Of a stretch of 64,000 bases of DNA, positions 33,822 through 47,649 are shown piece by piece. The notes beneath the pieces were generated by a model. It did not search any database. It was not told the DNA's origin and worked only from the letters and a program-made list of their open reading frames with translations. Made by a program: the position numbers and the translations under genes. The stretch lies in assembly GCA_916613615.1 (NCBI GenBank), contig OU744723.1, positions 60,396,239-60,460,238 on the forward strand, in the 5' to 3' direction. This stretch comes from Steromphala cineraria. Its lineage: Eukaryota; Mollusca; Gastropoda; Trochida; Trochidae. Numbering within the stretch: the first letter of the stretch is position 1; each line of letters starts with the position of its first letter.

Positions 33822-36800
33822 ATCTGATTAGCTTATTGCATGGCATGCCGTCTGCCGTCCGTCCAGCCATCCATCCATCCGTCCCTCTGCAAATGTTTAA
33901 CTTTTTCGCCTTTATCTCCAGAACTAATGACTCAAGAGAGATGAAACTTGATGTGTAGACTCCTTTTGTGACTTCTTAACCCCAAATGTGGTCACAGGGA
34001 TCAAAAACAGTCAAAACATTTTTTCATCTTTCTCTTCAGGTCCAAAAGGTCTAGAGAGCTGAAAAGTTGTCTGTTCTCCTTTGCTAAATAGAACTCTAAA
34101 GTGTAGGTTTGGTGACCCCTTGACCCCAAATGAGGTCTCAGGGATCAAAAACCGTAAAAACGTTTTTTCATCTTTCTCTCCAGGTCCAAAAGGTCTAAAG
34201 AGCTGAAAAGATGTTTTAAAACCCCTTCGCCAATGAGGTATTTAAATTGTAGGTTTGGTGACCCCTTGACCCTAAATGAGGTCACAGGGGTCAAAACCTT
34301 AAAAATCCTATTTTCATCTTTCTCTCCAGGTCTAAAAGGTCTAGAGGGCTGAAAAATTGTCTGCAGACTTCTTGGCCAATGGTGAATCTAAATTGTAGGT
34401 TTGGTGACCCCTTGACCCCAAATGAGGTCACAGGGGTCAAAACCTTAAAAAACGTTTTATCATCTTTCACTCCAGGTCCAAAAGGTCTAGAGAGCTGAAA
34501 AGATGTTTTAAAACTCCTTGGCCAATGAGGTATTTATATTGTAGGTTTGGTGACTCCTTGACCTCAAATGAGGTCACAGGGATCAAAAACCTTAAAAATC
34601 GTATTTTCATCTTTCGATCCAGGCCCAAAAGGTATAGAGGGCTGAAAAGTTGTCTGTAGACTTCTTGGCCAATGGTGAATCTAAATTGTAGGTTTGGTGA
34701 CCCCTTGACCCCAAATGAGGTCACAGGGGTCAAAATCTTAAAAAACGTTTTTTCATCTTTCACTCCAGGTCCAAAAGGTCTAGAGAGCTGAAAAGATGTT
34801 TTAAAACTCCTTGGCCAATGAGGTATTTATATTGTAGGTTTGGTGACCCCTTGACTCCAAATGAGGTCACAGGGGTCAAAACCTTAAAACTCGTATTTTT
34901 ATCTTTCTCTCCAGGTCCAAAAGGTCTAGAGAGCTGAAAAGATGTTTTAAAACTCCTTGGCCAATGAGGTATTTATATTGTAGGTTTGGTGACCCCTTGA
35001 CTCCAAATGAGGTCACAGGGGTCAAAACCTTAAAACTCGTATTTTTATCTTTCTCTCCAGGTCCAAAAGGTCTAGAGGGCTGAAAAGATGTCTGTAGACT
35101 CCTTGGCCAATGATGAATCTCAATTGTAGGTTTGGTGACCTCTTGACCCCAAATGAGGTCACATGGATCAAAAACTGTAAAAACGTTTTTTCATCTTTCT
35201 CTCCAGGTCCAAAAGGTCTAGAGAGCTGAAAAGATGTATTAAAATTCCTTGGCCAATGAGGCATTTATTTTGTAGGTTTGTTGACCCCTTGACCCCAAAT
35301 GAGGTGACAAGGGTCAAAACCTTAAAAATCGTATTTTCATCTTTCTCTCCAAGTCTAAAAGGTCTAGAGGGCTGAAAAGTTGTCTGTAGACTCCTTGGCC
35401 AATGATGAATCTCAATTGTAGGTTTGGTGACCCCTTGACCCCAAAGGAGGTCACAGGGATCAAAAACCGTAAAAACGTTTTTTCATCTTTCACTCCAGGT
35501 CCAAAAGGTCTAGATAGCTGAAAAGATGTTTTAAAACTCCTTGGCCCATGAGGTATTTTTATTGAAGGTTTGGTGACCCTTTGACTCCAAATGAGGTCAT
35601 AGGGGTCAAAAACCTTGAAATCGTATTTTCATCTTTCTCTCCAGGTCCAAGAGGTCTAGAGAGCTGAAAAGTTGTCTGTAGACTCCTTGGCCAATGATGA
35701 ATCTAAATTATAGGTTTGGTGACCCCTTGATCCTAACTGAGGTCACAGGGGTCAAAACCTTAAAACTCGTATTTTCATCTTTCTCTCCAGGTCCAAAAGG
35801 TCTAGAGAGCTGAAAAGTTGTTCGTAGACTCCTTGGCCAATGATGAATCCAAATTGTAGGTTTGGTGACCCTTTGACTCCAAATGAGGTCACAAGGGTCA
35901 AAACCTTAAAAATCGTATTTTCATCTTCCTCTCCAGGTCCAAAACTTCAAGAGGGCTGAAAAGTTGTCTGTAGACTCCGTGACCAATGATGACTCAAAAT
36001 TGTAGGTTTGGTGACCCCTTGACCCCAAATGAGGTCACAGGGATCAAAAACTGTAAAAACGTTTTTTCATCTTTCTCTCCAGGTCCAAAAGGTTTAGAGA
36101 GCTGAAATGTTGTGTGTGGACTCCTTGGACAACGAGGAGACTGAGTTGTAGGTTTTGTGACCCCTTAACCCCAAATGGGGTTACAATGGTCAAAAACCTT
36201 AAAATCGTATTTTCATCTTTCTATCCAGGTCCAAAAGGTCTAGAGAGCTGAAATGTTGTGTGTGGACTTTTGGCCAATGATGAATCAAAATTGTAGGTTT
36301 GGTGACCCCTTGACCACGAATGAGGTCACAGGGATCAAAAACCGTAAAAACGTTTTTTCATATTTCACTCCAGGTCCAAAAGGTCTGGAGAGCTGAAAAG
36401 ATGTTTTAAAACTCCTTGGCCAATGAGGTATTTAAATTGTAGGTTTGGTGACCCTTTGACTCCAAATAAGGTCCCAGGGGTCAAAAACCTTAAAATCGTA
36501 TTTTCATCTTTCTCTCCAGGTCCAAAAGGTCTAGAGAGCTGAAAAGTTGTCTGTAGACTCCTTGGGCAATGATGAATCTAAATTGTAGGTTTGGTGACCC
36601 CTTGACCCCAAATGAGGTCACAGGAATCAAAAACTGTAAAAACGTTTTTTCATCTTTCACTCCAGGTCCAAAAGGTCTTGAGAGCTAAAAAGATGTTTTA
36701 AAACTCCTTGGCCAATGAGGTATTTATACTGTAGGTTTGGTGACCTCTTGACCACAAATAAGGTCTCAAGGGTCAAAACCTTAAAAATCATATTTTCATC

Positions 36801-38278
36801 TTCCTCTCCAGGTCCAAAACTTCAAGAGGGCTGAAAAGTTGTATGTAGACTCCTTGACCAATGATGAATCTAAATTGTAGATTTGGTGACCCCTTGACCC
36901 CAAATGAGGTCACAAGGATAAAAAAACCTGTAAAAACGTTTTTTAATCTTTCTCTCCAGGTCCAAAAGGTCTAGAGAGCTGAACAAATATTTTAAAACTC
37001 CTTGGCCAATGAGGTATTTATATTGTAGGTTTGGTGACCCTTTGACTCCAAATGAGGTCACAGGGGTCAAATAAAAAACCTTAAAATCGTAATTTCATCT
37101 TTCTCTCCAGGTCCAAAAGGTCTAGAGAGCTGAAAAGTTGTCTGTAGATTTCTTGGCCAATGATGAATCTAAATTATAGGTTTGGTGACCCCTTGACCCT
37201 AACTGACGTCACAGGGGTCAAAACCTTAAAAATCCTATTTTCATCTTTCTCTCCAGGTCCAAAACTTCAAGAGGGCTGAAAAGTTGTCTGTCGACTCCTT
37301 GACCAATGATGAATCTAAATTGTAGATTTGGTGACCCCTTGACCCCAAATGAGGTCACAGGGATCAAAACCTGTAAAAACGTTTTTTCATCTTTCTCTCC
37401 AGGTCCAAAAGGTCTAGAGAGCTGAAATGTTGTGTTTGGACTCCTTGGACAACGAGGAGACTAAATTTTAGGTTTGGTGACCCCTTGACCCCAATTGGGG
37501 TTACAATGGTCAAAAACCGTAAAAATGTTTTTTCATCTTTCACTCCAGGTCAGAAAGGCTTAGAGAGTTGAAATGTTGTCGGTAGATTCCTTGGCCAATG
37601 ATGAATCTTAATTGTAGGTTTAGTGACCCCTTGACCCCAAATGAGGTCACAGGGGTCAAAACCTTAAAAATCGTATTTTTATCTTTCTCTCCAGGTCCAA
37701 AAGGTCTAAAGAGCGGAAAAGTTGTCTGTAGACTCCTTGGCCAATGATGAATCAAAATTGTAGGTTTGGTGACCCCTTGACCCCAAATGAGGTCACAGGG
37801 ATCAAAAACCGTAAAAACGTTTTTTTCATCTTTCTCTCAAGGTCCAAAAGGTCTAGAGAGCTGAAATGTTGTGTTTGGACTCCTTGGACAACGAGGAGAC
37901 TAAGTTTTAGGTTTGGTGACCCCTTGACCCCAATTGGGGTTACAATGGTCAAAAACCGTAAAAATGTTTTTTCATCTTTCACTCCAGGTCAGAAAGGCCT
38001 AGAGAGTTGAAATATTGTCGGTAGATTCCTTGGCCAATGATGAATCTAAATTGTAGGTTTAGTGACCCCTTGACCCCAAATGAGGTCACAACAGTCAAAA
38101 ACCTTAAGAACGTTTTTTTCATCTTTCACTCCAGGTCCAAAAGGTCTAGAGAGCTGAAATGTTGTCTGTAGGCTCCATGGCCTATGAGGAATCTTAATTT
38201 TAGGTTTGGTGACCCCATGACCCCAAAGGAGGTCACAACAGTAAAAATCCGTAAAAACAATTTTTCATCTTTCACTCA
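33822..38278 (+). mobile_element. R1-type element C with an expanded ~30-unit core
   Basis: An R1 head (GCATGGCATGCCGTCTGCC, then a GTCC/ATCC run, about 33840-33895) leads into about 30 core units of ~146 bp (about 33958-38278). Each unit contains TTGGTGACCCCTTGACC, then GAGGTCACAGGGGTCA, then TTTTTCATCTTTCTCTCCAG, then a GTCCAAAAGGTCTAGAGAGC block. The paired GACCCC/GGGGTC arms can fold into a hairpin. Units 36090-36180, 37430-37510 and 37870-37960 form a distinct subtype (CAACGAGGAGACT). No R1 tail is found: the array stops in mid-unit at TTTCACTC, where the R2 satellite begins. Confidence 0.85.
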
Positions 38279-39624
38279 AAATGCAATACTAAGGATTGAC
38301 TATTTTAAGTGGGCGTGTCCCAGACGTCTTTCATTTTAATTGTATTTTTAGCAAAAGACAGATATCACATGTTAAGTCACTAATTTTTTACAGTTTAGAT
38401 GTAAAATATATTGATTCGTTACAACATTCATGTCTAGAAACTCTTGAATCTTCAAAAACTTCCTCCTCATACTGCAATGCCAAGGTTTGACTATTTTAAG
38501 TGGGCGTGTCTCAGACGTCTTTAACTTTCGTTTGAGTGTTAGCAAAAGACAGATATCACATGTTCAGTCACTCATTTCTAATACTTTAGATGTAAAATAT
38601 GCTGGTTGGATACAATACCTATGTCTCGAAACTCTTAAATCTGAAAAACTTTCCTCCTCATACTGCAATGCCAAGGATTGACTATTTTAAGTGGGCGTGT
38701 CTCAGACGTCTTTAACTTTCGTTTGAGTGTTAGCAAAAGACAGATATCACATGTTCAGTCACTCATTTCTAATACTTTAGATGTAAAATATGCTGGTTGG
38801 ATACAATATCCAATTCTAGAAACTCTTTAAACGGAATCCTCCTAATACTGCAATGCCAAGGATTGACTTTGTTAAGTGGGCGTCTCTCAGACGTCTTTAA
38901 TTTTGAGTTGATTCTTAGCAAAAGACAGATATCACATGTTCAGTCACTAATTTCTTACAGTTTAGATGTAAAATATATTGGTGAGTTACAACATCAATGT
39001 CAAGCAACTCTTGAATGTGAACAAAACATCCTCCTAATACTGCAATGCCAAGGATTGAGTATTTCATGGGGGCATGTCTCAGACGTCTTTAATTTTAAGT
39101 TGATTCTTAGCAAAAGACAGATATCACATGTTCAGTCACTCATTTCTTACAGTTTAGATGACAAATATGCTGGTTGGATACAATTCCTATGTCTAGAAAC
39201 TCTTGAACCTGAAAAAACATCCGCCTAATACTGCAATACCAAGGATTGAGTATTTCATGAGGGCGTGTTTCAGACGTAATTAATTTGGAGTTGATTCTTA
39301 GCAAAAGACAGAAATCACATGTTCAGTTACCCATTTCTAACACTTTAGATGTAAAATATGCTGGTTGGATACAATACCTATGTCTCGAAACTCTTAAATC
39401 TGAAAAACTTTCCTCCTCATACTGCAATGCCAAGGATTGACTATTTTAAGTGGGCGTGTTTCAGACGTCTTTAACTTTCGTTTAAGTGTAAGCAAAAGAC
39501 AGATATCACATGTTCTGTCACTCATTTCTAACACTTTAGATGTAAAATATGCTGGTTGGATACAATATCCATGTCTCGAAACTCTTAAAACGGAAAAACT
39601 TTCCTCCTAATACTGCAATGCCAA
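38279..39624 (+). repeat. R2 array edge: diverged monomers
   Basis: About seven monomers that differ clearly from each other and from the interior units, for example TACAACATTCATGTCTAGAA near 38421 and GTGAGTTACAACATCAATGT near 38982. Decay at the edge with uniformity inside is the usual result of unequal exchange. Confidence 0.8.
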
Positions 39625-40577
39625 GGATTGACTATTTTAAGTGGGCGTGTCTCAGACGTCTTTAATTTTCATTTGATTCTTAGCAAAAGACAGATATCAC
39701 ATGTTCTGTTACTCATTTCTAACACTTTAGATGTAAAATATGCTGGTTGGATACAATATCCATGTCTCGAAACTCTTAAAACGGAAAACTTTCCTCCTAA
39801 TACTGCAATGCCAAGGATTGACTATTTTAAGTGGGCGTGTCTCAGACATCTTTAATTTTCGTTTGATTCTTAGCAAATGATAGATATCACATTTTCTGTC
39901 ACTCATTTCTAACACTTTAGATGTAAAATATGCTGGTTGGATACAATATCCATGTCTCGAAACTCTTCAAACGGAAAAACTTTCCTCCTAATACTGCAAT
40001 GCCAAGGATTGACTTTGTTAAGTGGGCGTGTCTCAGACGTCTTTAATTTTGAGTTGATTCTTAGCAAAAGACAGATATCACATGTTCAGTCACTCATTTC
40101 TTACAGTTTAGATGTAAAATATATTGGTTAGTTACAACATCAATGTAAAGCAACTCTTGAATGTGAAAAAACATCCTCCTAATACTGCAATACCAAGGAT
40201 TGAGTATTTCATGAGGGCATGTCACAGACGTCTTTAAGTTTGAGTTGATTCTTAGCAAAAGACAGAAATCACATGTTCAGTCACTCATTTCTGACACTTC
40301 AAGTGACAATATGCTGATTGGATACAATAGCCATGTCTCGACACTCTTAAATCTGAAAAAAAATCCTCCTAATACTGCAATGCCAAGGATTGACTATTTC
40401 ATGAGGGCGTGTCTCAGACATCTTTAATTTTGAGTTGATTCTTAGCAAAAGACAGATATCACATGTTCTGTCACTCATTTCTAACACTTTAGATGTAAAA
40501 TATGCTGGTTGGATACAATATCCATGTCTCGAAACTCTTAAAACGGAAAAACTTTCCTCCTAATACTGCAATGCCAA
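39625..40577 (+). repeat. R2 five-monomer block J, copy 1
   Basis: 953 bp in five monomers. Diagnostic variants are TTTTCATTTGATTC (first), AGCAAATGATAGATATC (second), ATATTGGTTAGTTACAACAT (third), CACTTCAAGTGACAATATGC (fourth), and CTATTTCATGAGGGCGTG (fifth). Repeated at 50527 and 53201. Confidence 0.85.
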
Positions 40578-42489
40578 GGATTGACTATTTTAAGTGGGCG
40601 TGTCGCAGATGTCTTTACTTTTCGTTTGATTCCTAGCAAACTACAGATATCACATGATCAGTCACTCAATTCTAATACTTTAGATGTAAAATATGCTGGT
40701 TGGATACAATATCCATGTCTAGAAATTCATAAAACGGAAAAACTTTCCTCCTAATACTGCAATGCCAAGGATTGACTATTTTAAGTTGGCGTGTCTCAGA
40801 CGTCTTTAATTTTCGTTTGATTCTTAGCAAAAGACAGATATCACATGTTCAGTTACTCATTTCTAACACTTTAGATGTAAAATATGCTGGTTGGATACAA
40901 TATCCATGTCTAGAAACTCTTAAAACGGAAAAACTTTCCTCCTAATACTGCAATGCCAAGGATTGAGTATTTCATGAGGGCATGCTTCAGACATCTTTAA
41001 TTTTTAGTTGATTCTTAGCAAAAGACAGAAATCACATGTTCAGTTACCCATTTCTAACACTTTAAGTGTAAAATATGCTGGTTGGATACAATACCTATGT
41101 CTCGAAACTCTTAAATCTGAAAAACTTTCCTCCTCATACTGCAATGCCAAGGATTGACTATTTTAAGTGGGCGTGTCTCAGATGTCTTTAATTTTCGTTT
41201 GATTCTTAGCAAAAGACAGATATCACATGTTCAGTCACTCATTTCTAACACTTTAGATGTAAAATATGCTGGTTGGATACAATATCCATGTCTAGAAACT
41301 CTTCAAACGGAAAAACTTTCCTCCTAATACTGCAATGCCAAGGATTGACTTTGTTAAGTGGGCGTGTCTCAGACGTCTTTAATTTTGAGTTGATTCTTAG
41401 CAAAAGACAGATATCACATGTTCTGTCACTCATTTCTAACACTTTAGATGTAAAATATGCTGGTTGGATACAATATCCATGTCTAGAAACTCTTAAAACG
41501 GAAAAATTTTCCTCCTAATACTGCAATGCCAAGGATTGAGTATTTCATGAGGGCGTGTCTCAGAAGTCTTTAATTTTCGTTTGATTCCTAGCAAAAGACA
41601 GAAATCACATGTTCAGTTACTCATTTCTGACACTTTAAGTGTAAAATGTTTTAGTTAGTTACAACATATATGTCTCGAAACTCTTAAATCTGAAAAAAAC
41701 TTTCATCCTGATACTGCAATGCCAAGGTTTGACTTTTTTAAGTGGGCCTGTCTCAGACGTCTTTAATGTTAATTTGATTCTTAGCAAAAGACAGATATCA
41801 CATGTTCAGTCACTCATTTCTTACAGTTTAGATGAAAAATATGCTGGTTGGATACAATACCTATGTCTAGAAACTCTTGAACCTGAAAAAACATCCTCCT
41901 AATACTGCAATACCAAGGATTGAGTATTTCATGAGGGCATGTTTCAGACGTCTTTAATTTTGAGTTGATTCTTAGCAAAAGACAGAAATCACATGTTCAG
42001 TTACCCATTTCTAACACTTTAGATGTAAAATATGCTGGTTGGATACAATACCTATGTCTCGAAACTCTTAAATCTGAAAAACTTTCCTCCTCATACTGCA
42101 ATGCCAAGGATTGACTATTTTAAGTGGGCGTGTTTCAGACGTCTTTAACTTTCGTTTAAGTCTAAGCAAAAGACAGATATCACATGTTCTGTCACTCATT
42201 TCTAACACTTTAGATGTAAAATATGCTGGTTGGATACAATATCCATGTCTCGAAACTCTTAAAACGGAAAAACTTTCCTCCTAATACTGCAATGCCAAGG
42301 ATTGACTATTTTAAGTGGGCGTGTCTCAGAGGTCTTTACTTTTCGTTTGATTCCTAGCAAACTACAGATATCACATGATCAGTCACTCAATTCTAATACT
42401 TTAGATGTAAAATATGCTGGTTGGATACAATATCCATGTCTAGAAACTCATAAAACGGAAAAACTTTCCTCCTAATACTGCAATGCCAA
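40578..42489 (+). repeat. R2: variant monomer plus first 9-mer, older version
   Basis: One monomer with TCGCAGATGTCTTTAC (40578-40768), then a nine-monomer unit from 40769. It has the same order as later units but keeps the fuller ATTTTAAGTTGGCG in its first monomer. It appears to be an ancestral or sister version of the 1720-bp unit. Confidence 0.75.
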
Positions 42490-45400
42490 GGATTGACTAT
42501 TTAAGTTGGCGTGTCTCAGACATCTTTAATTTTCGTTTGATTCTTAGCAAAAGACAGATATCACATGTTCAGTTACTCATTTCTAACACTTTAGATGTAA
42601 AATATGCTGGTTGGATACAATATCCATGTCTAGAAACTCTTAAAACGGAAAAACTTTCCTCCTAATACTGCAATGCCAAGGATTGAGTATTTCATGAGGG
42701 CATGTTTCAGACGTCTTTAATTTTGAGTTGATTCTTAGCAAAAGACAGAAATCACATGTTCAGTTACCCATTTCTAACACTTTAGATGTAAAATATGCTG
42801 GTTGGATACAATACCTATGTCTCGAAACTCTTAAATCTGAAAAACTTTCCTCCTCATACTGCAATGCCAAGGATTGACTATTTTAAGTGGGCGTGTCTCA
42901 GATGTCTTTAATTTTCGTTTGATTCTTAGCAAAAGACAGATATCACATGTTCAGTCACTCATTTCTAACACTTTAGATGTAAAATATGCTGGTTGGATAC
43001 AATATCCATGTCTAGAAACTCTTCAAACGGAAAAACTTTCCTCCTAATACTGCAATGCCAAGGATTGACTTTGTTAAGTGGGCGTGTCTCAGACGTCTTT
43101 AATTTTGAGTTGATTCTTAGCAAAAGACAGATATCACATGTTCTGTCACTCATTTCTAACACTTTAGATGTAAAATATGCTGGTTGGATACAATATCCAT
43201 GTCTAGAAACTCTTAAAACGGAAAAACTTTCCTCCTAATACTGCAATGCCAAGGATTGAGTATTTCATGAGGGCGTGTCTCAGAAGTCTTTAATTTTCGT
43301 TTGATTCCTAGCAAAAGACAGAAATCACATGTTCAGTTACTCATTTCTGACACTTTAAGTGTAAAATGTTTTAGTTAGTTACAACATATATGTCTCGAAA
43401 CTCTTAAATCTGAAAAAAACTTTCATCCTGATACTGCAATGCCAAGGTTTGACTTTTTTAAGTGGGCCTGTCTCAGACGTCTTTAATGTTAATTTGATTC
43501 TTAGCAAAAGACAGATATCACATGTTCAGTCACTCATTTCTTACAGTTTAGATGAAAAATATGCTGGTTGGATACAATACCTATGTCTAGAAACTCTTGA
43601 ACCTGAAAAAACATCCTCCTAATACTGCAATACCAAGGATTGAGTATTTCATGAGGGCATGTTTCAGACGTCTTTAATTTTGAGTTGATTCTTAGCAAAA
43701 GACAGAAATCACATGTTCAGTTACCCATTTCTAACACTTTAGATGTAAAATATGCTGGTTGGATACAATACCTATGTCTCGAAACTCTTAAATCTGAAAA
43801 ACTTTCCTCCTCATACTGCAATGCCAAGGATTGACTATTTTAAGTGGGCGTGTTTCAGACGTCTTTAACTTTCGTTTAAGTCTAAGCAAAAGACAGATAT
43901 CACATGTTCTGTCACTCATTTCTAACACTTTAGATGTAAAATATGCTGGTTGGATACAATATCCATGTCTCGAAACTCTTAAAACGGAAAAACTTTCCTC
44001 CTAATACTGCAATGCCAAGGATTGACTATTTTAAGTGGGCGTGTCTCAGAGGTCTTTACTTTTCGTTTGATTCCTAGCAAACTACAGATATCACATGATC
44101 AGTCACTCAATTCTAATACTTTAGATGTAAAATATGCTGGTTGGATACAATATCCATGTCTAGAAACTCATAAAACGGAAAAACTTTCCTCCTAATACTG
44201 CAATGCCAAGGATTGACTATTTAAGTTGGCGTGTCTCAGACATCTTTAATTTTCGTTTGATTCTTAGCAAAAGACAGATATCACATGTTCAGTTACTCAT
44301 TTCTAACACTTTAGATGTAAAATATGCTGGTTGGATACAATATCCATGTCTAGAAACTCTTAAAACGGAAAAACTTTCCTCCTAATACTGCAATGCCAAG
44401 GATTGAGTATTTCATGAGGGCATGTTTCAGACGTCTTTAATTTTGAGTTGATTCTTAGCAAAAGACAGAAATCACATGTTCAGTTACCCATTTCTAACAC
44501 TTTAGATGTAAAATATGCTGGTTGGATACAATACCTATGTCTCGAAACTCTTAAATCTGAAAAACTTTCCTCCTCATACTGCAATGCCAAGGATTGACTA
44601 TTTTAAGTGGGCGTGTCTCAGATGTCTTTAATTTTCGTTTGATTCTTAGCAAAAGACAGATATCACATGTTCAGTCACTCATTTCTAACACTTTAGATGT
44701 AAAATATGCTGGTTGGATACAATATCCATGTCTAGAAACTCTTCAAACGGAAAAACTTTCCTCCTAATACTGCAATGCCAAGGATTGACTTTGTTAAGTG
44801 GGCGTGTCTCAGACGTCTTTAATTTTGAGTTGATTCTTAGCAAAAGACAGATATCACATGTTCTGTCACTCATTTCTAACACTTTAGATGTAAAATATGC
44901 TGGTTGGATACAATATCCATGTCTAGAAACTCTTAAAACGGAAAAACTTTCCTCCTAATACTGCAATGCCAAGGATTGAGTATTTCATGAGGGCATGTTT
45001 CAGACGTCTTTAATTTTGAGTTGATTCTTAGCAAAAGACAGAAATCACATGTTCAGTTACCCATTTCTAACACTTTAGATGTAAAATATGCTGGTTGGAT
45101 ACAATACCTATGTCTCGAAACTCTTAAATCTGAAAAAAACTTTCATCCTGATACTGCAATGCCAAGGTTTGACTTTTTTAAGTGGGCCTGTCTCAGACGT
45201 CTTTAATGTTAATTTGATTCTTAGCAAAAGACAGATATCACATGTTCAGTCACTCATTTCTTACAGTTTAGATGAAAAATATGCTGGTTGGATACAATAC
45301 CTATGTCTAGAAACTCTTGAACCTGAAAAAACATCCTCCTAATACTGCAATACCAAGGATTGAGTATTTCATGAGGGCATGTTTCAGAAGTCTTTAATTA

Positions 45401-47649
45401 TGAGTTGATTCTTAGCAAAAGACAGAAATCACATGTTCAGTTACCCATTTCTAACACTTTAGATGTAAAATATGCTGGTTGGATACAATACCTATGTCTC
45501 GAAACTCTTAAATCTGAAAAACTTTCCTCCTCATACTGCAATGCCAAGGATTGACTATTTTAAGTGGGCGTGTTTCAGACGTCTTTAACTTTCGTTTAAG
45601 TGTAAGCAAAAGACAGATATCACATGTTCTGTCACTCATTTCTAACACTTTAGATGTAAAATATGCTGGTTGGATACAATATCCATGTCTCGAAACTCTT
45701 AAAACGGAAAAACTTTCCTCCTAATACTGCAATGCCAAGGATTGACTATTTTAAGTGGGCGTGTCTCAGAGGTCTTTACTTTTCGTTTGATTCCTAGCAA
45801 ACTACAGATATCACATGATCAGTCACTCAATTCTAATACTTTAGATGTAAAATATGCTGGTTGGATACAATATCCATGTCTAGAAACTCATAAAACGGAA
45901 AAACTTTCCTCCTAATACTGCAATGCCAAGGATTGACTATTTAAGTTGGCGTGTCTCAGACATCTTTAATTTTCGTTTGATTCTTAGCAAAAGACAGATA
46001 TCCCATGTTCAGTTACTCATTTCTAACACTTTAGATGTAAAATATGCTGGTTGGATACAATATCCATGTCTAGAAACTCTTAAAACGGAAAAACTTTCCT
46101 CCTAATACTGCAATGCCAAGGATTGAGTATTTCATGAGGGCATGTTTCAGACGTCTTTAATTTTGAGTTGATTCTTAGCAAAAGACAGAAATCACATGTT
46201 CAGTTACCCATTTCTAACACTTTAGATGTAAAATATGCTGGTTGGATACAATACCTATGTCTCGAAACTCTTAAATCTGAAAAACTTTCCTCCTCATACT
46301 GCAATGCCAAGGATTGACTATTTTAAGTGGGCGTGTCTCAGATGTCTTTAATTTTCGTTTGATTCTTAGCAAAAGACAGATATCACATGTTCAGTCACTC
46401 ATTTCTAACACTTTAGATGTAAAATATGCTGGTTGGATACAATATCCATGTCTAGAAACTCTTCAAACGGAAAAACTTTCCTCCTAATACTGCAATGCCA
46501 AGGATTGACTTTGTTAAGTGGGCGTGTCTCAGACGTCTTTAATTTTGAGTTGATTCTTAGCAAAAGACAGATATCACATGTTCTGTCACTCATTTCTAAC
46601 ACTTTAGATGTAAAATATGCTGGTTGGATACAATATCCATGTCTAGAAACTCTTAAAACGGAAAAACTTTCCTCCTAATACTGCAATGCCAAGGATTGAG
46701 TATTTCATGAGGGCGTATCTCAGAAGTCTTTAATTTTCGTTTGATTCCTAGCAAAAGACAGAAATCACATGTTCAGTTACTCATTTCTGACACTTTAAGT
46801 GTAAAATGTTTTAGTTAGTTACAACATATATGTCTCGAAACTCTTAAATCTGAAAAAAACTTTCATCCTGATACTGCAATGCCAAGGTTTGACTTTTTTA
46901 AGTGGGCCTGTCTCAGACGTCTTTAATGTTAATTTGATTCTTAGCAAAAGACAGATATCACATGTTCAGTCACTCATTTCTTACAGTTTAGATGAAAAAT
47001 ATGCTGGTTGGATACAATACCTATGTCTAGAAACTCTTGAACCTGAAAAAACATCCTCCTAATACTGCAATACCAAGGATTGAGTATTTCATGAGGGCAT
47101 GTTTCAGAAGTCTTTAATTATGAGTTGATTCTTAGCAAAAGACAGAAATCACATGTTCAGTTACCCATTTCTAACACTTTAGATGTAAAATATGCTGGTT
47201 GGATACAATACCTATGTCTCGAAACTCTTAAATCTGAAAAACTTTCCTCCTCATACTGCAATGCCAAGGATTGACTATTTTAAGTGGGCGTGTTTCAGAC
47301 GTCTTTAACTTTCGTTTAAGTGTAAGCAAAAGACAGATATCACATGTTCTGTCACTCATTTCTAACACTTTAGATGTAAAATATGCTGGTTGGATACAAT
47401 ATCCATGTCTCGAAACTCTTAAAACGGAAAAACTTTCCTCCTAATACTGCAATGCCAAGGATTGACTATTTTAAGTGGGCGTGTCTCAGAGGTCTTTACT
47501 TTTCGTTTGATTCCTAGCAAACTACAGATATCACATGATCAGTCACTCAATTCTAATACTTTAGATGTAAAATATGCTGGTTGGATACAATATCCATGTC
47601 TAGAAACTCATAAAACGGAAAAACTTTCCTCCTAATACTGCAATGCCAA
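42490..47649 (+). repeat. R2: three 1720-bp nine-monomer HOR units
   Basis: Units start at 42490, 44210 and 45930, each 1720 bp. Monomer order a-b-c-d-e-f-g-h-i is defined by the start and centre of each monomer: a ATTTAAGTTGGCG; b ATTTCATGAGGGCATG; c CAGATGTCT; d CTTTGTTAAG; e CAGAAGTCT with GTTTTAGTTAGTTACAACAT; f TTTTTTAAGTGGGCCTG; g like b; h TTTAACTTTCGTTTAAG; i CAGAGGTCTTTACTTTTCG. Differences between units are rare single bases. In the second unit monomer e is replaced by a b/e hybrid (44973-45165). Confidence 0.9.

Noticed and set aside
34467..37982. Minus-strand frames with a ~49-aa repeated pattern in the R1-type array
   Set aside because: The unit of 145-147 bp happens to be close to 49 codons. 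Frames break wherever a unit is not 147 bp, and there is no start, signal or conserved domain.
42529..42546. CENP-B box in R2 (TTTCGTTTGATTCTTAG)
   Set aside because: The TTCG and A positions fit nTTCGnnnnAnnCGGGn but the CGGG half is absent, and the motif is missing from several monomer types.
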